This document shows, in pieces, positions 44,763 to 52,900 of a stretch of 64,000 bases of DNA. Location of the stretch: NCBI RefSeq assembly GCF_018437505.1, contig NZ_CP072467.1, positions 806,001-870,000 of the forward strand, written 5' to 3'. The translations under genes and the position numbers were made by a program. Position 1 is the stretch's first letter; each line of letters opens with the position of its first letter. Below the pieces are notes generated by a model. It did not search any database. It was given only the letters and a program-made list of their open reading frames with translations, and was not told where the DNA came from. Origin of the DNA: Spiractinospora alimapuensis (GTDB lineage: Bacteria > Actinomycetota > Actinomycetes > Streptosporangiales > Streptosporangiaceae).

Positions 44763-44894
44763 GGAGGACAGTGTAGCGGATCGGGGGTCGCGCGGGGGAC
44801 AGACCTGCGCCGTCACGCCCACTGATACGATTGAACCAGGACATCAACACAAAGGCCCTGTTTAGATTGTCCCCCACATGAGAGGCGTTGTCAA

Positions 44895-47129
44895 GTGGAC
44901 GAATCACTCCGGACGGAACAGGGCTACGTCTCGATGGTGTACGCGCGACTGGACCACGAGCGCGCGTTGGCCAAGGACGAACTGGACAATGCCTTCGCGC
45001 GCGGCGGGAACGACGGCTACTCCGCGTTGATGGACCGTGAGGCCCGGGCCGACGAGCTCGCGCGCCGTGTGGCCCGCCTCTCCGCGGTCGAACGGGGCCT
45101 GTGTTTCGGACGGATCGACGACCAGGAGGGGGAGCGCCTCTACATCGGACGCATGGGTCTGCGCGATGAGTGGAAGTCCACGGTGTTGGTGGACTGGCGC
45201 GCCCCGGCCGCTCGGCACTTCTACACCGCGACCCCCGCCACCCCCGGTCCGGTGACCCGCCGTCGCCACATCCACACCGATGGCCGGACCGTCGTCGGGG
45301 TCTATGACGAGGCGTTCGACCTCGAGCGGCTCAGTGACGACGAGCGGTCGGCCCTCGTGGGTGAGGCCGCGCTGCTGGCGTCGCTGGGCCGTGGACGCAC
45401 CGGACGCATGGGGGAGGTCGTGGCCACGATCCAGGCGGAGCAGGACGAGATCATCCGTGCCCCGCTCTCCGGAGCGCTCGTGGTGCAGGGCGGCCCGGGA
45501 ACCGGGAAGACCGTCGCCGCGCTGCACCGCGCGGCCTACCTGCTCTACACCCACCGGGAGATCCTCGAACGGCGTGGGATCCTCGTCGTCGGCCCCAACG
45601 CCGTGTTCCTGCGCTACATCGGCGACGTCCTCCCTGCGCTCGGTGAGACCGACGTGGTCTTCACGACCGTGGGAACTCTCTACCCCGGTGTGGAGGCCCA
45701 GTCGTCCGACCGGCCGGCCACTGCCGCCGTCAAGGGCGACCTCCGCATGGTCGACGTGCTGGCCAACGCCGTCGCCCAGCACCAGCGAGCCCCGAAGACC
45801 CGGCTGCGCGTCGAGGTACACGACATGGAGCTGTCGGTGAACGCGTCGGTGTGTCGCGAGATCAGGGACCGGGGCAGGGACCTACGGCTCCCACACAACG
45901 TGGCACGCAAACTCGTGGTCACCGAACTCCTCGACGCGCTCGCCCAGGACCAGGCCCGGCAACTGGACCAACCCGTCGACGCCGTCGATCTGCGCCTGTC
46001 GGCCGCGGCGCTGTGGGCCGAGGAGCCGGTGCGTTCGGCGATCGACGCGCTGTGGCCACCCCTGTCCCCCACCGGGTTCCTCCGGTATCTCCTCACCTCC
46101 CCAGAGGTGCTCGACCGCGCGGCGCCGGAGCTCACCCCCGCGGAACGCGACGCGCTGCGGGCCGATCCGGCCGCCGCGTGGAGCGTTGAGGACATCCCCC
46201 TCATCGACGAGTTGGCGGAACTGCTCGGCGAGGACAACTCCGCGCGGCTCGCCGCCGAGCGTCGTGCGGGTGAGCGACGGGAGGACGACCTTCGCTACGC
46301 CCAGGGGGTCCTTGAGTACACCGGACTGGCGGAGGACAAGCTCATGACCGCCGAGGACCTGGCCGAACGGGCCGATGCCCCGAAAGCGCAGGAGACCACC
46401 GCGCAACGCGCGGGACGGGACCGGACCTGGGCCTATGGTCACGTCATCGTGGACGAGGCCCAAGAACTCTCCGCCATGGCGTGGCGCACGGTGCTGCGTC
46501 GCGTCCCGACTCGGTCGTTGACCATCGTGGGAGACACGGCACAGACCAGCAACGCCGGCGGCGCGCGGTCCTGGAGCACGGCCCTCGGCCCGCATCTGGG
46601 GTCCCGATGGAGCGAGCGTCGGCTGACGGTCAACTACCGCACCCCGGCGCCGATCATGGACGTCGCGTCCGAGGTCCTGCGCTGCTTCGCGCCCGAGTCC
46701 GCGTCGGTGACGTCGGCGCGGACCGACGGCGAGGCACCCAGGTCGGTACGCGCCGGGGGCGCCCAGCTGTCCCGCGTGTTGCCCGGACTGGTGGAGCGGG
46801 AGCTCGCCGGGGTGCGGGAACCCGATGATCCGGGAACGGGACGACTCGCGGTCCTGGTGCCCGACGCCCGTCACGCGGAGGTGGCCGCGATCCTCCCCGA
46901 CGCCGAGCGGGCCGGGACATCCGCCCTGGACGCCCCCGCGTCGGTCCTGTCTGTCGCGCAGGCGAAGGGGCTGGAGTTCGACGTGGTCGTCATCGTCGAT
47001 CCGGCGGAAATCCTCGCCCAGTCGCCGATGGGAGCCCGGGACCTCTACGTCGCGATCACCCGGGCGACCCGCGTGCTCACCGTCGTGTACGAGGACAATC
47101 TTCCCGAGGTGCTGCAGGGGGTGGAGTAG
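44895..47129 (+). CDS. helR: HelD/HelR-type RNA polymerase recycling ATPase
   Basis: 744-residue SF1 helicase-like motor. The N-terminal antiparallel coiled coil that enters RNA polymerase covers about 1-65, then YIGRMGLRDEWKSTVLVDWRAPAARHFY, the HelD-family line. Walker A GGPGTGKT is at 199-206, HVIVDEAQEL is Walker B, and motif V/VI lies in LSVAQAKGLEFDVVVIVDP and LYVAITRATRVLTVVY. The family frees RNA polymerase from DNA; HelR of Streptomyces gives rifamycin tolerance. I did not see a rifamycin-associated inverted repeat in the 70 bases upstream. Confidence 0.87.
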   Translation: MDESLRTEQGYVSMVYARLDHERALAKDELDNAFARGGNDGYSALMDREARADELARRVARLSAVERGLCFGRIDDQEGERLYIGRMGLRDEWKSTVLVDWRAPAARHFYTATPATPGPVTRRRHIHTDGRTVVGVYDEAFDLERLSDDERSALVGEAALLASLGRGRTGRMGEVVATIQAEQDEIIRAPLSGALVVQGGPGTGKTVAALHRAAYLLYTHREILERRGILVVGPNAVFLRYIGDVLPALGETDVVFTTVGTLYPGVEAQSSDRPATAAVKGDLRMVDVLANAVAQHQRAPKTRLRVEVHDMELSVNASVCREIRDRGRDLRLPHNVARKLVVTELLDALAQDQARQLDQPVDAVDLRLSAAALWAEEPVRSAIDALWPPLSPTGFLRYLLTSPEVLDRAAPELTPAERDALRADPAAAWSVEDIPLIDELAELLGEDNSARLAAERRAGERREDDLRYAQGVLEYTGLAEDKLMTAEDLAERADAPKAQETTAQRAGRDRTWAYGHVIVDEAQELSAMAWRTVLRRVPTRSLTIVGDTAQTSNAGGARSWSTALGPHLGSRWSERRLTVNYRTPAPIMDVASEVLRCFAPESASVTSARTDGEAPRSVRAGGAQLSRVLPGLVERELAGVREPDDPGTGRLAVLVPDARHAEVAAILPDAERAGTSALDAPASVLSVAQAKGLEFDVVVIVDPAEILAQSPMGARDLYVAITRATRVLTVVYEDNLPEVLQGVE

Positions 47130-47240
47130 AGGCGGTGGGACCGCCGCCGGGGATTCATGGCGTCGCCCACTCAAAGCACCAACGCATTGAAGGAGGACAT
47201 GGTCGAATGACCGTAAAGAAGGTGTAGATAGGAACCGTTC

Positions 47241-47501
47241 ATGAGTCTCAATATCAAGAACGACGAGGCCGACAGACTCGCCACGGAAGTCAGCAGACTC
47301 TCCGGCGAGACGAAGACCACCGCGGTCATCCTCGCCTTACGTGAACGACGCGAGCGACTCATGGCGGAAGAGCGAGACGAGGTGGATGCCACGCTCGCGG
47401 AGGACCTGCTCGCGTTGGCCGCCCGGCTCCGCTCCCGAACAGGAGCCGCGACCCTGTCCACTGATCATCTGTACGACCCGGAAACAGGGCTTCCGACGTG
47501 A
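47241..47501 (+). CDS. vapB: VapB-type antitoxin
   Basis: 86 residues of the actinobacterial Rv0623-like VapB family: a ribbon-helix-helix start (SLNIKNDEADRLATEVSRLSGE and TTAVILALRERR) and a C-terminal toxin-binding tail ending LSTDHLYDPETGLPT. The frame is intact. Its last codons overlap the start of vapC by four bases (GTGA). The toxin gene is broken, so the antitoxin is an orphan or may act on another toxin. Confidence 0.88.
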   Translation: MSLNIKNDEADRLATEVSRLSGETKTTAVILALRERRERLMAEERDEVDATLAEDLLALAARLRSRTGAATLSTDHLYDPETGLPT

Positions 47502-47880
47502 CCCTCGACACGAGTGCGATTGTCGCGATCCTTCACGGCGAATCAGAAGGGATTGACTTCGCCCACGCCGTTCAATCCGCACGGCGCCGTCTCATGTCGG
47601 CGGCAACGTACTCGCGGCGGTCATGGAACTCACCCGTGACCCGGTCTCGTCGCGCCCGCTCGATGATCTCCTCGTTCGGACGGGGGTGGAGATCGTACCG
47701 GTCACCGCCGAACACGCGAGCGCCAAGAGAACGTACTGAGACTACGGGAAGGGAAGCGGACACAAGGCCAAACTCGAATTTGGCGCCTGCTGCCCCTACG
47801 CGTTGGCCAGGGAGTCCGGCGAACCCTAGTTGTTCATAGGAGACGCCTTCACACACCGACAGCGCCGCCGCGATCTAACC
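47498..47880 (+). pseudogene. vapC: broken vapC toxin (PIN domain)
   Basis: It starts as a normal VapC: LDTSAIVAILHGESEG with the first catalytic Asp, then RRLMSA. At about 47603 one base is missing; the correct line continues one frame off as NVLAAVMELTRDP, LVRTGVEIVPVTAEHASA, then hits TGA (KRTY-stop) and goes on DYGKGSGHKAKLEFGACCPY and ALARESGEP-stop-LFIGDAFTH. So one frameshift and two stops destroy it. The family's NFGDCFAYA is changed to EFGACCPYA, removing the catalytic Asp as well. Confidence 0.85.
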
Positions 47881-47890
47881 CTGGCCGTGA

Positions 47891-48115
47891 TCATCCCTCC
47901 CACGCGTCGCCGAGCCCATCCGCCGATGCCCGTTCCCAGGCCGCTTCGTCCTCGTTGCCGTCCCACTCCTCCCAGGCGAGCATGTACTCGTCCACCTCTG
48001 GATCGCTCGTACCGTGCGTCAACCCTGCACGCTCCCCCTCCGTCCTCCAGGCGACCGAAGCGCCAGTCCCTCGCGGAGGGATCACAGTACGCCAGTGGTT
48101 GCGGTCGTATCCCAT
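47891..48115 (-). CDS. hypothetical protein, 74 aa, doubtful
   Basis: A minus-strand frame with a strongly acidic, Trp-rich C-terminal half (EYMLAWEEWDGNEDEAAWER) that looks like the toxin-binding tail of an antitoxin. The N-terminal half is not typical of any DNA-binding fold and there is no good ribosome-binding site. It may be the remaining end of another antitoxin next to the broken vapC, or chance. Confidence 0.3.
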   Translation of the reverse strand: MGYDRNHWRTVIPPRGTGASVAWRTEGERAGLTHGTSDPEVDEYMLAWEEWDGNEDEAAWERASADGLGDAWEG

Positions 48116-48138
48116 GTTTGGGAACCTGAACTCCGGTC

Positions 48139-48152
48139 GTACTACGTAGTAC
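48139..48152. promoter_or_regulatory. 14-bp perfect palindrome in the MFS promoter
   Basis: GTACTACGTAGTAC sits immediately before a -10-like TACGAT (48154-48159) that lies nine bases from the GTG start of the transporter. A protein bound there would cover the -35/-10 spacer, so this is a likely repressor operator. The binding protein is unknown. Confidence 0.6.
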
Positions 48153-48168
48153 CTACGATGGGAACCTC

Positions 48169-49377
48169 GTGTTTCGGCACTACCTCCTCCTGCTCGCGCG
48201 GCCCGGCGTACGGTCGGCGCTCATCCTCAACATCGTGGGCCGACTCCCCAACGGGATGGCGATCCTCGCCCTGGCGTTGCTGTTCCGGCACTCCGGCATG
48301 GACTTCACCCTCGCGGGCGGGTTGGTCGCGCTGTACGGCGTGGGCACGGCGACGGGCGGGCCGGTGCTGGGGCGCCTCGTCGACTACTACGGCCAGCCGC
48401 TGGTGCTGGTGGGCAGCGGGCTGGCATCGGCGGCCGCGTTCGTGTGGATCGCGCTCGACCCGACCGGCCCACTGGCGGTAGTCGCCGTTCTGACCTTCTT
48501 CTCCGGCGCGCTCACCCCACCGCTGGAGGCCGGACTGCGCTCGCTGTGGCCCGACCTGGTCCCCGACGAGGCACAGCGGGAGACGGCCTACTCGCTGGAC
48601 GCGACGTTGCAGGAGCTCATCTTCGTCACCGCTCCACTCCTGGTCGCCTTGGTGGCGGCGATCTACTACCCGATGCACGCGGTACTGGCGACCGCGGCGA
48701 TCACCCTGCTGGGTGCCATCGCGTTCGCGTCACTCGGTCCGGTGCGGCGGTGGCGCACGGTACCGCGCACCACGAACTGGCTCGGTCCGTTGATGGAACC
48801 GCGCGTCCGCCAGGTGGTGGCGTGTTTCCTGTTCGTGGGCGCGGCGCTTGGCGTGCTGGCGATCGCCGCGATCGCCTACGCCGAGGAGGCGGGAAACCCC
48901 GATCTCTCCGGCCTGCTGCTCGCGGCCAACGGCGGTGGCGCCATGGTCGGAGGCCTCAGCTACGGCCTGCTCACTCCCCCACGGAGGCCGGTCCGACGGT
49001 TCCGGGTGCTGCTCGCCGGTCTGGCCCTGTGCTACGTGCCGCTGCTCCTCGCGCCCCCACCGGTCCTCATGGCCGGACTGTTCTTCACGGCGGGCGTGTT
49101 CCTCGCCCCTGTGCTCGCCTGCACGTTTGGGCTGCTGCATCGGATCGCGCCCTCAGGGACGAGCACGGAGGCCTTCGCCTGGCTGGTGTCGATGTTCACG
49201 TTGGGGAGTGCGGGAGGGACGAGTCTCGCGGGCTTCGGCGCCGAGGTCATCGGAGCGCGGGGCGCGCTGGGAGTCGCGGTGATCGCCGTCGCCGCGGCGT
49301 GCCTGTTGTCGCTGCGCGTGCGGACCGTCGTGGTCGAACCGCGGCCCGAGGCCGCCCCCACCTCCGATCGGACGTGA
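48169..49377 (+). CDS. MFS transporter
   Basis: 402 residues, 12 predicted membrane helices. The loop 2-3 motif region reads GTATGGPVLGRLVDYYGQP, a variant of the MFS motif A. The overall pattern fits the actinobacterial drug/solute exporter group with LRSLWPDLVPDEAQRETAYSLD in the middle. No Shine-Dalgarno sequence; a -10 hexamer lies nine bases upstream and a palindrome beside it. Substrate unknown. Convergent with a LacI gene 13 bases away. Confidence 0.87.
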   Translation: MFRHYLLLLARPGVRSALILNIVGRLPNGMAILALALLFRHSGMDFTLAGGLVALYGVGTATGGPVLGRLVDYYGQPLVLVGSGLASAAAFVWIALDPTGPLAVVAVLTFFSGALTPPLEAGLRSLWPDLVPDEAQRETAYSLDATLQELIFVTAPLLVALVAAIYYPMHAVLATAAITLLGAIAFASLGPVRRWRTVPRTTNWLGPLMEPRVRQVVACFLFVGAALGVLAIAAIAYAEEAGNPDLSGLLLAANGGGAMVGGLSYGLLTPPRRPVRRFRVLLAGLALCYVPLLLAPPPVLMAGLFFTAGVFLAPVLACTFGLLHRIAPSGTSTEAFAWLVSMFTLGSAGGTSLAGFGAEVIGARGALGVAVIAVAAACLLSLRVRTVVVEPRPEAAPTSDRT

Positions 49378-49390
49378 GGGGCCGGCGCCC

Positions 49391-50431
49391 TCAGCGCGGT
49401 GCCGACCCCACGGATCCGCGCCGGACGAGCCGCCCGGAGAGTCGGAGGACATCGGGTGCCAGAGGGCGGCTCCCGTCCAGTACCGCGATGAGGCGTCTCA
49501 TGCCCTGCTCCCCCAGGGCCTCGGCCGGTAGCGCGATGGTGGTCAGTTCCGGGGTGAGCGCACTGGCGAGGTCGACGTCATCGATGCCGGCGACGGAGAT
49601 GTCCTCGGGGACCCGCAGCCCGGTCGCGTACGCCGCCTTGTAGACGCCGGCCGCCATCTGGTCGTCGTCACACACGACGGCGGTGGGGCGGGGCGTGCCC
49701 TCGAGCAGGGACAGGGCCGCGTCGCGCGCGCCTGAGCGTTCGATGGGGGCGGTACGGGAGAGGAGTCGTATGCCCAGGCGCGCACACACCGCGCGCCAGG
49801 TCTCGGCGCGTTCGCGGAACGACTCGGTGGGGACGTCGGCCGCGAGGTGGGCGATGGTGCGGTGCCCCAGGGTGTGGAGCTCGGTGGCCAGCTCGGTCAG
49901 CAGCGGGGGGACGTCGAAGCGCACCGAGGGGAAGCCGGGTGGCGGTTCGGCGTCGAGCACCACCAAAGGAACGGCCGCGTCCGGGGGTTGTCCGCCGTCC
50001 CCGAGGGCGCAGGCCAGTACCGCGTCCACGCCCTGGCCGACCACGTCCTCGGCGACGGAGTCGAGGTCGGGGTGCATGGACAGTACGACACGGCACCCCG
50101 CGGCGAGCGCGGCGCCGCGGGCACCGGTGAAGACCTGCGCGAAGAACGGTTGGGTGATCTCCGGGACGCCGATCAGCACGGTGGGGGGTGCGCCCTGGCG
50201 GAGTCGGCGCGCGTTGATGTTGGGGCGGAACCCCAGCTCGCGGGCCGCGGCGTGGACCGCCTCCTGGGTCGCCGCCGACACCCGCCCCCGCGCGGCACCA
50301 CGGAACACCAGCGACACGGTGGACTGCGAGACTCCAGCCCGCCGCGCGACGTCGTGGCTCGTCGCGGACCTGCCCCGCTCGGGGCCCTCCGCCTCTCGCA
50401 CCGGATTCTCGGTGGCACCACCCTCGACCAT
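49391..50431 (-). CDS. LacI family transcriptional regulator
   Basis: 346 residues from ATG 50431. The LacI helix-turn-helix with hinge is at about 25-80 (TSHDVARRAGVSQSTVSLVFRG, ELGFRPNINARRLRQG); the periplasmic-binding-protein-like effector domain follows (GIDDVDLASALTPELTTIALP near the end). A sugar-like ligand is usual for the family. No sugar-use gene is close; the MFS gene is convergent and the solute-binding gene divergent. Confidence 0.88.
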   Translation of the reverse strand: MVEGGATENPVREAEGPERGRSATSHDVARRAGVSQSTVSLVFRGAARGRVSAATQEAVHAAARELGFRPNINARRLRQGAPPTVLIGVPEITQPFFAQVFTGARGAALAAGCRVVLSMHPDLDSVAEDVVGQGVDAVLACALGDGGQPPDAAVPLVVLDAEPPPGFPSVRFDVPPLLTELATELHTLGHRTIAHLAADVPTESFRERAETWRAVCARLGIRLLSRTAPIERSGARDAALSLLEGTPRPTAVVCDDDQMAAGVYKAAYATGLRVPEDISVAGIDDVDLASALTPELTTIALPAEALGEQGMRRLIAVLDGSRPLAPDVLRLSGRLVRRGSVGSAPR

Positions 50432-50517
50432 CCCCCAAGAGTAATGAGATGCGCACACGTCGCGGAAACCGCGATGCGATACTGACAGTCGACACCCGCG
50501 TCCCCAAGGGAATCGCC

Positions 50518-51474
50518 ATGGTTGACCCCTCCGCGCCGTCCCCACCCCGGGCTCCCTCTCCCCCGGCCCGCTCCCACCTCGCCACCCTCATCGGCGGCGC
50601 CGCGGCCCTGACCGTGGTCACCGCACTCAGCATCGGCTCTGTGTCGAAGGAGGAGCCGGGGAGCGCCGACGTCGACAACGACGATCGGGACGTGGAGGCG
50701 TCCGACGCCGACGAGGGCTCCGCCGCCGAGGAGGACACCGATCTCGTGCTCATCTATCCCCGTGGTGAGCTCACGTCGAGCCAGGAGCACCTGCTGGCCG
50801 TGGCGCGGGAGGCGTCGGCGAAGCTGGGGCGCCCCCTGGTGGAGACGGAGGTCTCCAGTGCCGGATACAACAGCGGGGTCAAACGCCAGCTCCAGGACGG
50901 GGTGGCGGACGTGGCAATCACTTACGGCCCGTTCACCAGCGAGGCGTGTCGAGGCTTCGACGGCGCCGCGACCTCCGCTCCGGTGGCCCGCCTGCTGGAC
51001 GCGCTGCTGGTGCCGCCTGGCAATCCGGACTCCTTGAGTGGGTTGGAGGACGTCGTCGACGAGGACCTCGTCCTTGGCGTCTCCGCGAACGGCCCGCACC
51101 GGGAGCGCGCGGAGGCGGCGGGGGTGTCGTCCGGGAACCTCGTGGAGTCCGAGCTGGAGTTCCGTGAGGTCGAGGACGGCGAGGTGGACGCGTTCCTCGG
51201 TGACTCCCAGGAACTCGCCTGGCAGGCGCGGGACCGGCAGAGCGACCTGGAGGTCACCGAGCCGTTGGTCCCCGTGGTCGACGGCGAGGAGGTCGAGGAG
51301 TACACCGGTTTCTACGTCTCCGATCCCGACTTCGCCGAGGAACTCGACGAGGTTCTGGCGACATTGCACGACGACGGTTGGGTGCTGGAGTCCGGCGAGG
51401 CGTGGGGCATGACCGAGGACCACCGCCCACCGGAGTCGGTGCACCGCTACGACGCGTGCACCCAAGGACCGTAG
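50518..51474 (+). CDS. membrane-anchored type 2 solute-binding protein-like protein
   Basis: 318 residues from ATG 50518, chosen because it is preceded by AAGGGA and begins just before a Pro-rich head. A membrane segment at about 27-43 (LIGGAAALTVVTALSIG) is followed by a 35-residue acidic linker and a periplasmic-binding fold (EVSSAGYNSGVKRQLQDGVADVAI, VVPVVDGEEVEEYTGFYV). It resembles SBP_bac_3-like receptors but there is no permease or ATPase beside it. It is divergent from the LacI gene. Confidence 0.65.
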   Translation: MVDPSAPSPPRAPSPPARSHLATLIGGAAALTVVTALSIGSVSKEEPGSADVDNDDRDVEASDADEGSAAEEDTDLVLIYPRGELTSSQEHLLAVAREASAKLGRPLVETEVSSAGYNSGVKRQLQDGVADVAITYGPFTSEACRGFDGAATSAPVARLLDALLVPPGNPDSLSGLEDVVDEDLVLGVSANGPHRERAEAAGVSSGNLVESELEFREVEDGEVDAFLGDSQELAWQARDRQSDLEVTEPLVPVVDGEEVEEYTGFYVSDPDFAEELDEVLATLHDDGWVLESGEAWGMTEDHRPPESVHRYDACTQGP

Positions 51475-51584
51475 CCGGGTTCCTCAGTGACTCAGCACCT
51501 CAGTCGTTCAGCGATTCTGCCCTGACTGGCGCGGGGAAACTCTGGGATCCTGGGGTTCGGGTGCCCCGCCGTTTGGAGTTCCTC

Positions 51585-51785
51585 GTGTCCAAACCCTCCT
51601 CGACTTCCGACCCGACCTTCACCTCGTCCTCCGCGTCCGAAGTCACCGGTGCCGACATCGTCGCGCTCATCGCCGTCGCGGTGGTGGTGGTCGTCATCTC
51701 CGTGTTCGCGATGACGGCCTGGACCAATATCGGTGCGGTGCCGGCCGACAGTCTCCGGGACACGCCCGCACAAGGATCGGGGTAG
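51585..51785 (+). CDS. small single-pass membrane protein, 66 aa
   Basis: GTG 51585 follows GGAG by six bases. A Ser/Thr-rich head of about 20 residues precedes one hydrophobic helix (ADIVALIAVAVVVVVISVFA) and a short polar tail. No family recognised. It follows the binding-protein gene by 110 bases on the same strand and could be its membrane partner, though nothing proves it. Confidence 0.55.
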   Translation: MSKPSSTSDPTFTSSSASEVTGADIVALIAVAVVVVVISVFAMTAWTNIGAVPADSLRDTPAQGSG

Positions 51786-51868
51786 CGGCGTGAACGCTGA
51801 TGATGCGTCCGCCTGAGGTCAGCGTCCGCACGGCCGCGGCATCCGGGCTGAGGCGTGCCGGGCCGGGA

Positions 51869-52408
51869 TCAGAGAACGTCAACGAACCGGGTCGCCTCGT
51901 CTGTCGTCATTCCGGTTTCCCGTGTGACGAGCGCGATGGCCTCGTCCCGCCCGACCTCAGCGAGCATCGCTCGTGCCCGCGACGCCACACTCTCCTCCAC
52001 GAATCCGTGCACGTACTCGCCGGGCTGCAGGCGGTCGATGGTGGATTTGGCGTCTTTGAGACTCCAACCGGTCGCCTCCCTCAGCACCTTGATGGCCTGG
52101 ATCTTCTTCCCAGCGAACATCAGTTCCCGGATCTCACGGGACACCTCGGGAGGAACATCAGTCACGGTTCCGGGTGGTGGTGTCGACGCGCCGACGGAGA
52201 TCGCGTGCAGTTCGGGTACGGCCTCGCCCCGACCGACGCGGTCCACCACGTCTTTGGCCTCTCTCAGCCCCCACCCGGTCGCCCCGCGCAGGACCTTGAT
52301 CGCCTGGATCTTCCTGTCACGGGACACGAGGGCGTAGACCTCCGCCACGGGGTCGTCGGGCGTACCGGTCGATGCCTCGCGTCCGCGTCCGAAAAATGAG
52401 AAGACCAT
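51869..52408 (-). CDS. protein with tandem ribosomal L7/L12 C-terminal-like repeats
   Basis: 179 residues from ATG 52408. Two nearly identical units, RKIQAIKVLRGATGWGLREAK and KKIQAIKVLREATGWSLKDAK, match the ribosomal L7/L12 C-terminal helix pair, and a third weaker unit (RDEAIALVTRETGMTTDEATR) ends the chain. Such domains bind translation GTPases in the ribosome; stand-alone versions are of unknown role. -10-like TATGAT lies six bases before the ATG, so the message is probably leaderless. Confidence 0.8.
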   Translation of the reverse strand: MVFSFFGRGREASTGTPDDPVAEVYALVSRDRKIQAIKVLRGATGWGLREAKDVVDRVGRGEAVPELHAISVGASTPPPGTVTDVPPEVSREIRELMFAGKKIQAIKVLREATGWSLKDAKSTIDRLQPGEYVHGFVEESVASRARAMLAEVGRDEAIALVTRETGMTTDEATRFVDVL

Positions 52409-52463
52409 GCCGGGATCATAGGTCGCGCCGCGGACGTTTTTCTCCCCAATTACCTCCTTGCGG

Positions 52464-52865
52464 TCAGGAGGGAAGGTCTCTGGCGTTGTAGCGTCCGTCG
52501 CCGCTGGGGTCGAGTCCCTCGGCGACGACACGTCGTGGGTGGATCCGGATGACTTCGTCGCCCCAGGGGGACACTCCGGGCCCGGTCAGTGTCTCCGCTC
52601 GTCCCCGGATCTCGACACTGCGCGGACGCCAGGGGTTCGTGGAGGCGAGGTCGTCCACGATGAAAGCGACTTCGGGGTTCCTGCTCGCGTTGCGGAACTT
52701 CTGGCTCTTGGCCAGTCCCCACCCCACCACGTCGATGGTCCGGGTCTCGGGGTTGTAGTGCACCCCCACGGCCCGGATCTGGGGGCGTCCCTGGGCGTCG
52801 ATTGTCGTGAGACGGCCCAGCAACTGGGAGTCGAGGTACGCGATCTCGGCGTCGGTGAATGTCAT
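52464..52865 (-). CDS. PPOX-class (F420-type) split-barrel oxidoreductase
   Basis: 133 residues: MTFTDAEIAYLDSQLLGRLTT, IRAVGVHYNPETRTIDVVGW, SRNPEVAFIVDDLAS, RSVEIRGRAETL and EVIRIHPRRVVAEGLDP. This is the F420-binding PPOX group of actinobacteria. ATG 52877 is a possible start four codons earlier. An inverted repeat surrounds the promoter and includes the start region, so expression is probably repressed by a neighbour, most simply the divergent-position TetR gene just upstream on the same strand. Confidence 0.85.
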   Translation of the reverse strand: MTFTDAEIAYLDSQLLGRLTTIDAQGRPQIRAVGVHYNPETRTIDVVGWGLAKSQKFRNASRNPEVAFIVDDLASTNPWRPRSVEIRGRAETLTGPGVSPWGDEVIRIHPRRVVAEGLDPSGDGRYNARDLPS

Positions 52866-52900
52866 GACCCCAGTCATGTCCTATCGCACGGCTGGGGTCA
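52865..52900. promoter_or_regulatory. inverted repeat over the PPOX promoter
   Basis: TGACCCCAG (52865-52873) and CTGGGGTCA (52892-52900) are perfect nine-base arms with an 18-base spacer. On the minus strand TTGACC inside the outer arm could be a -35 element, so a bound dimer would block the promoter. The outer arm also touches the 3' end of the TetR gene. Confidence 0.55.
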
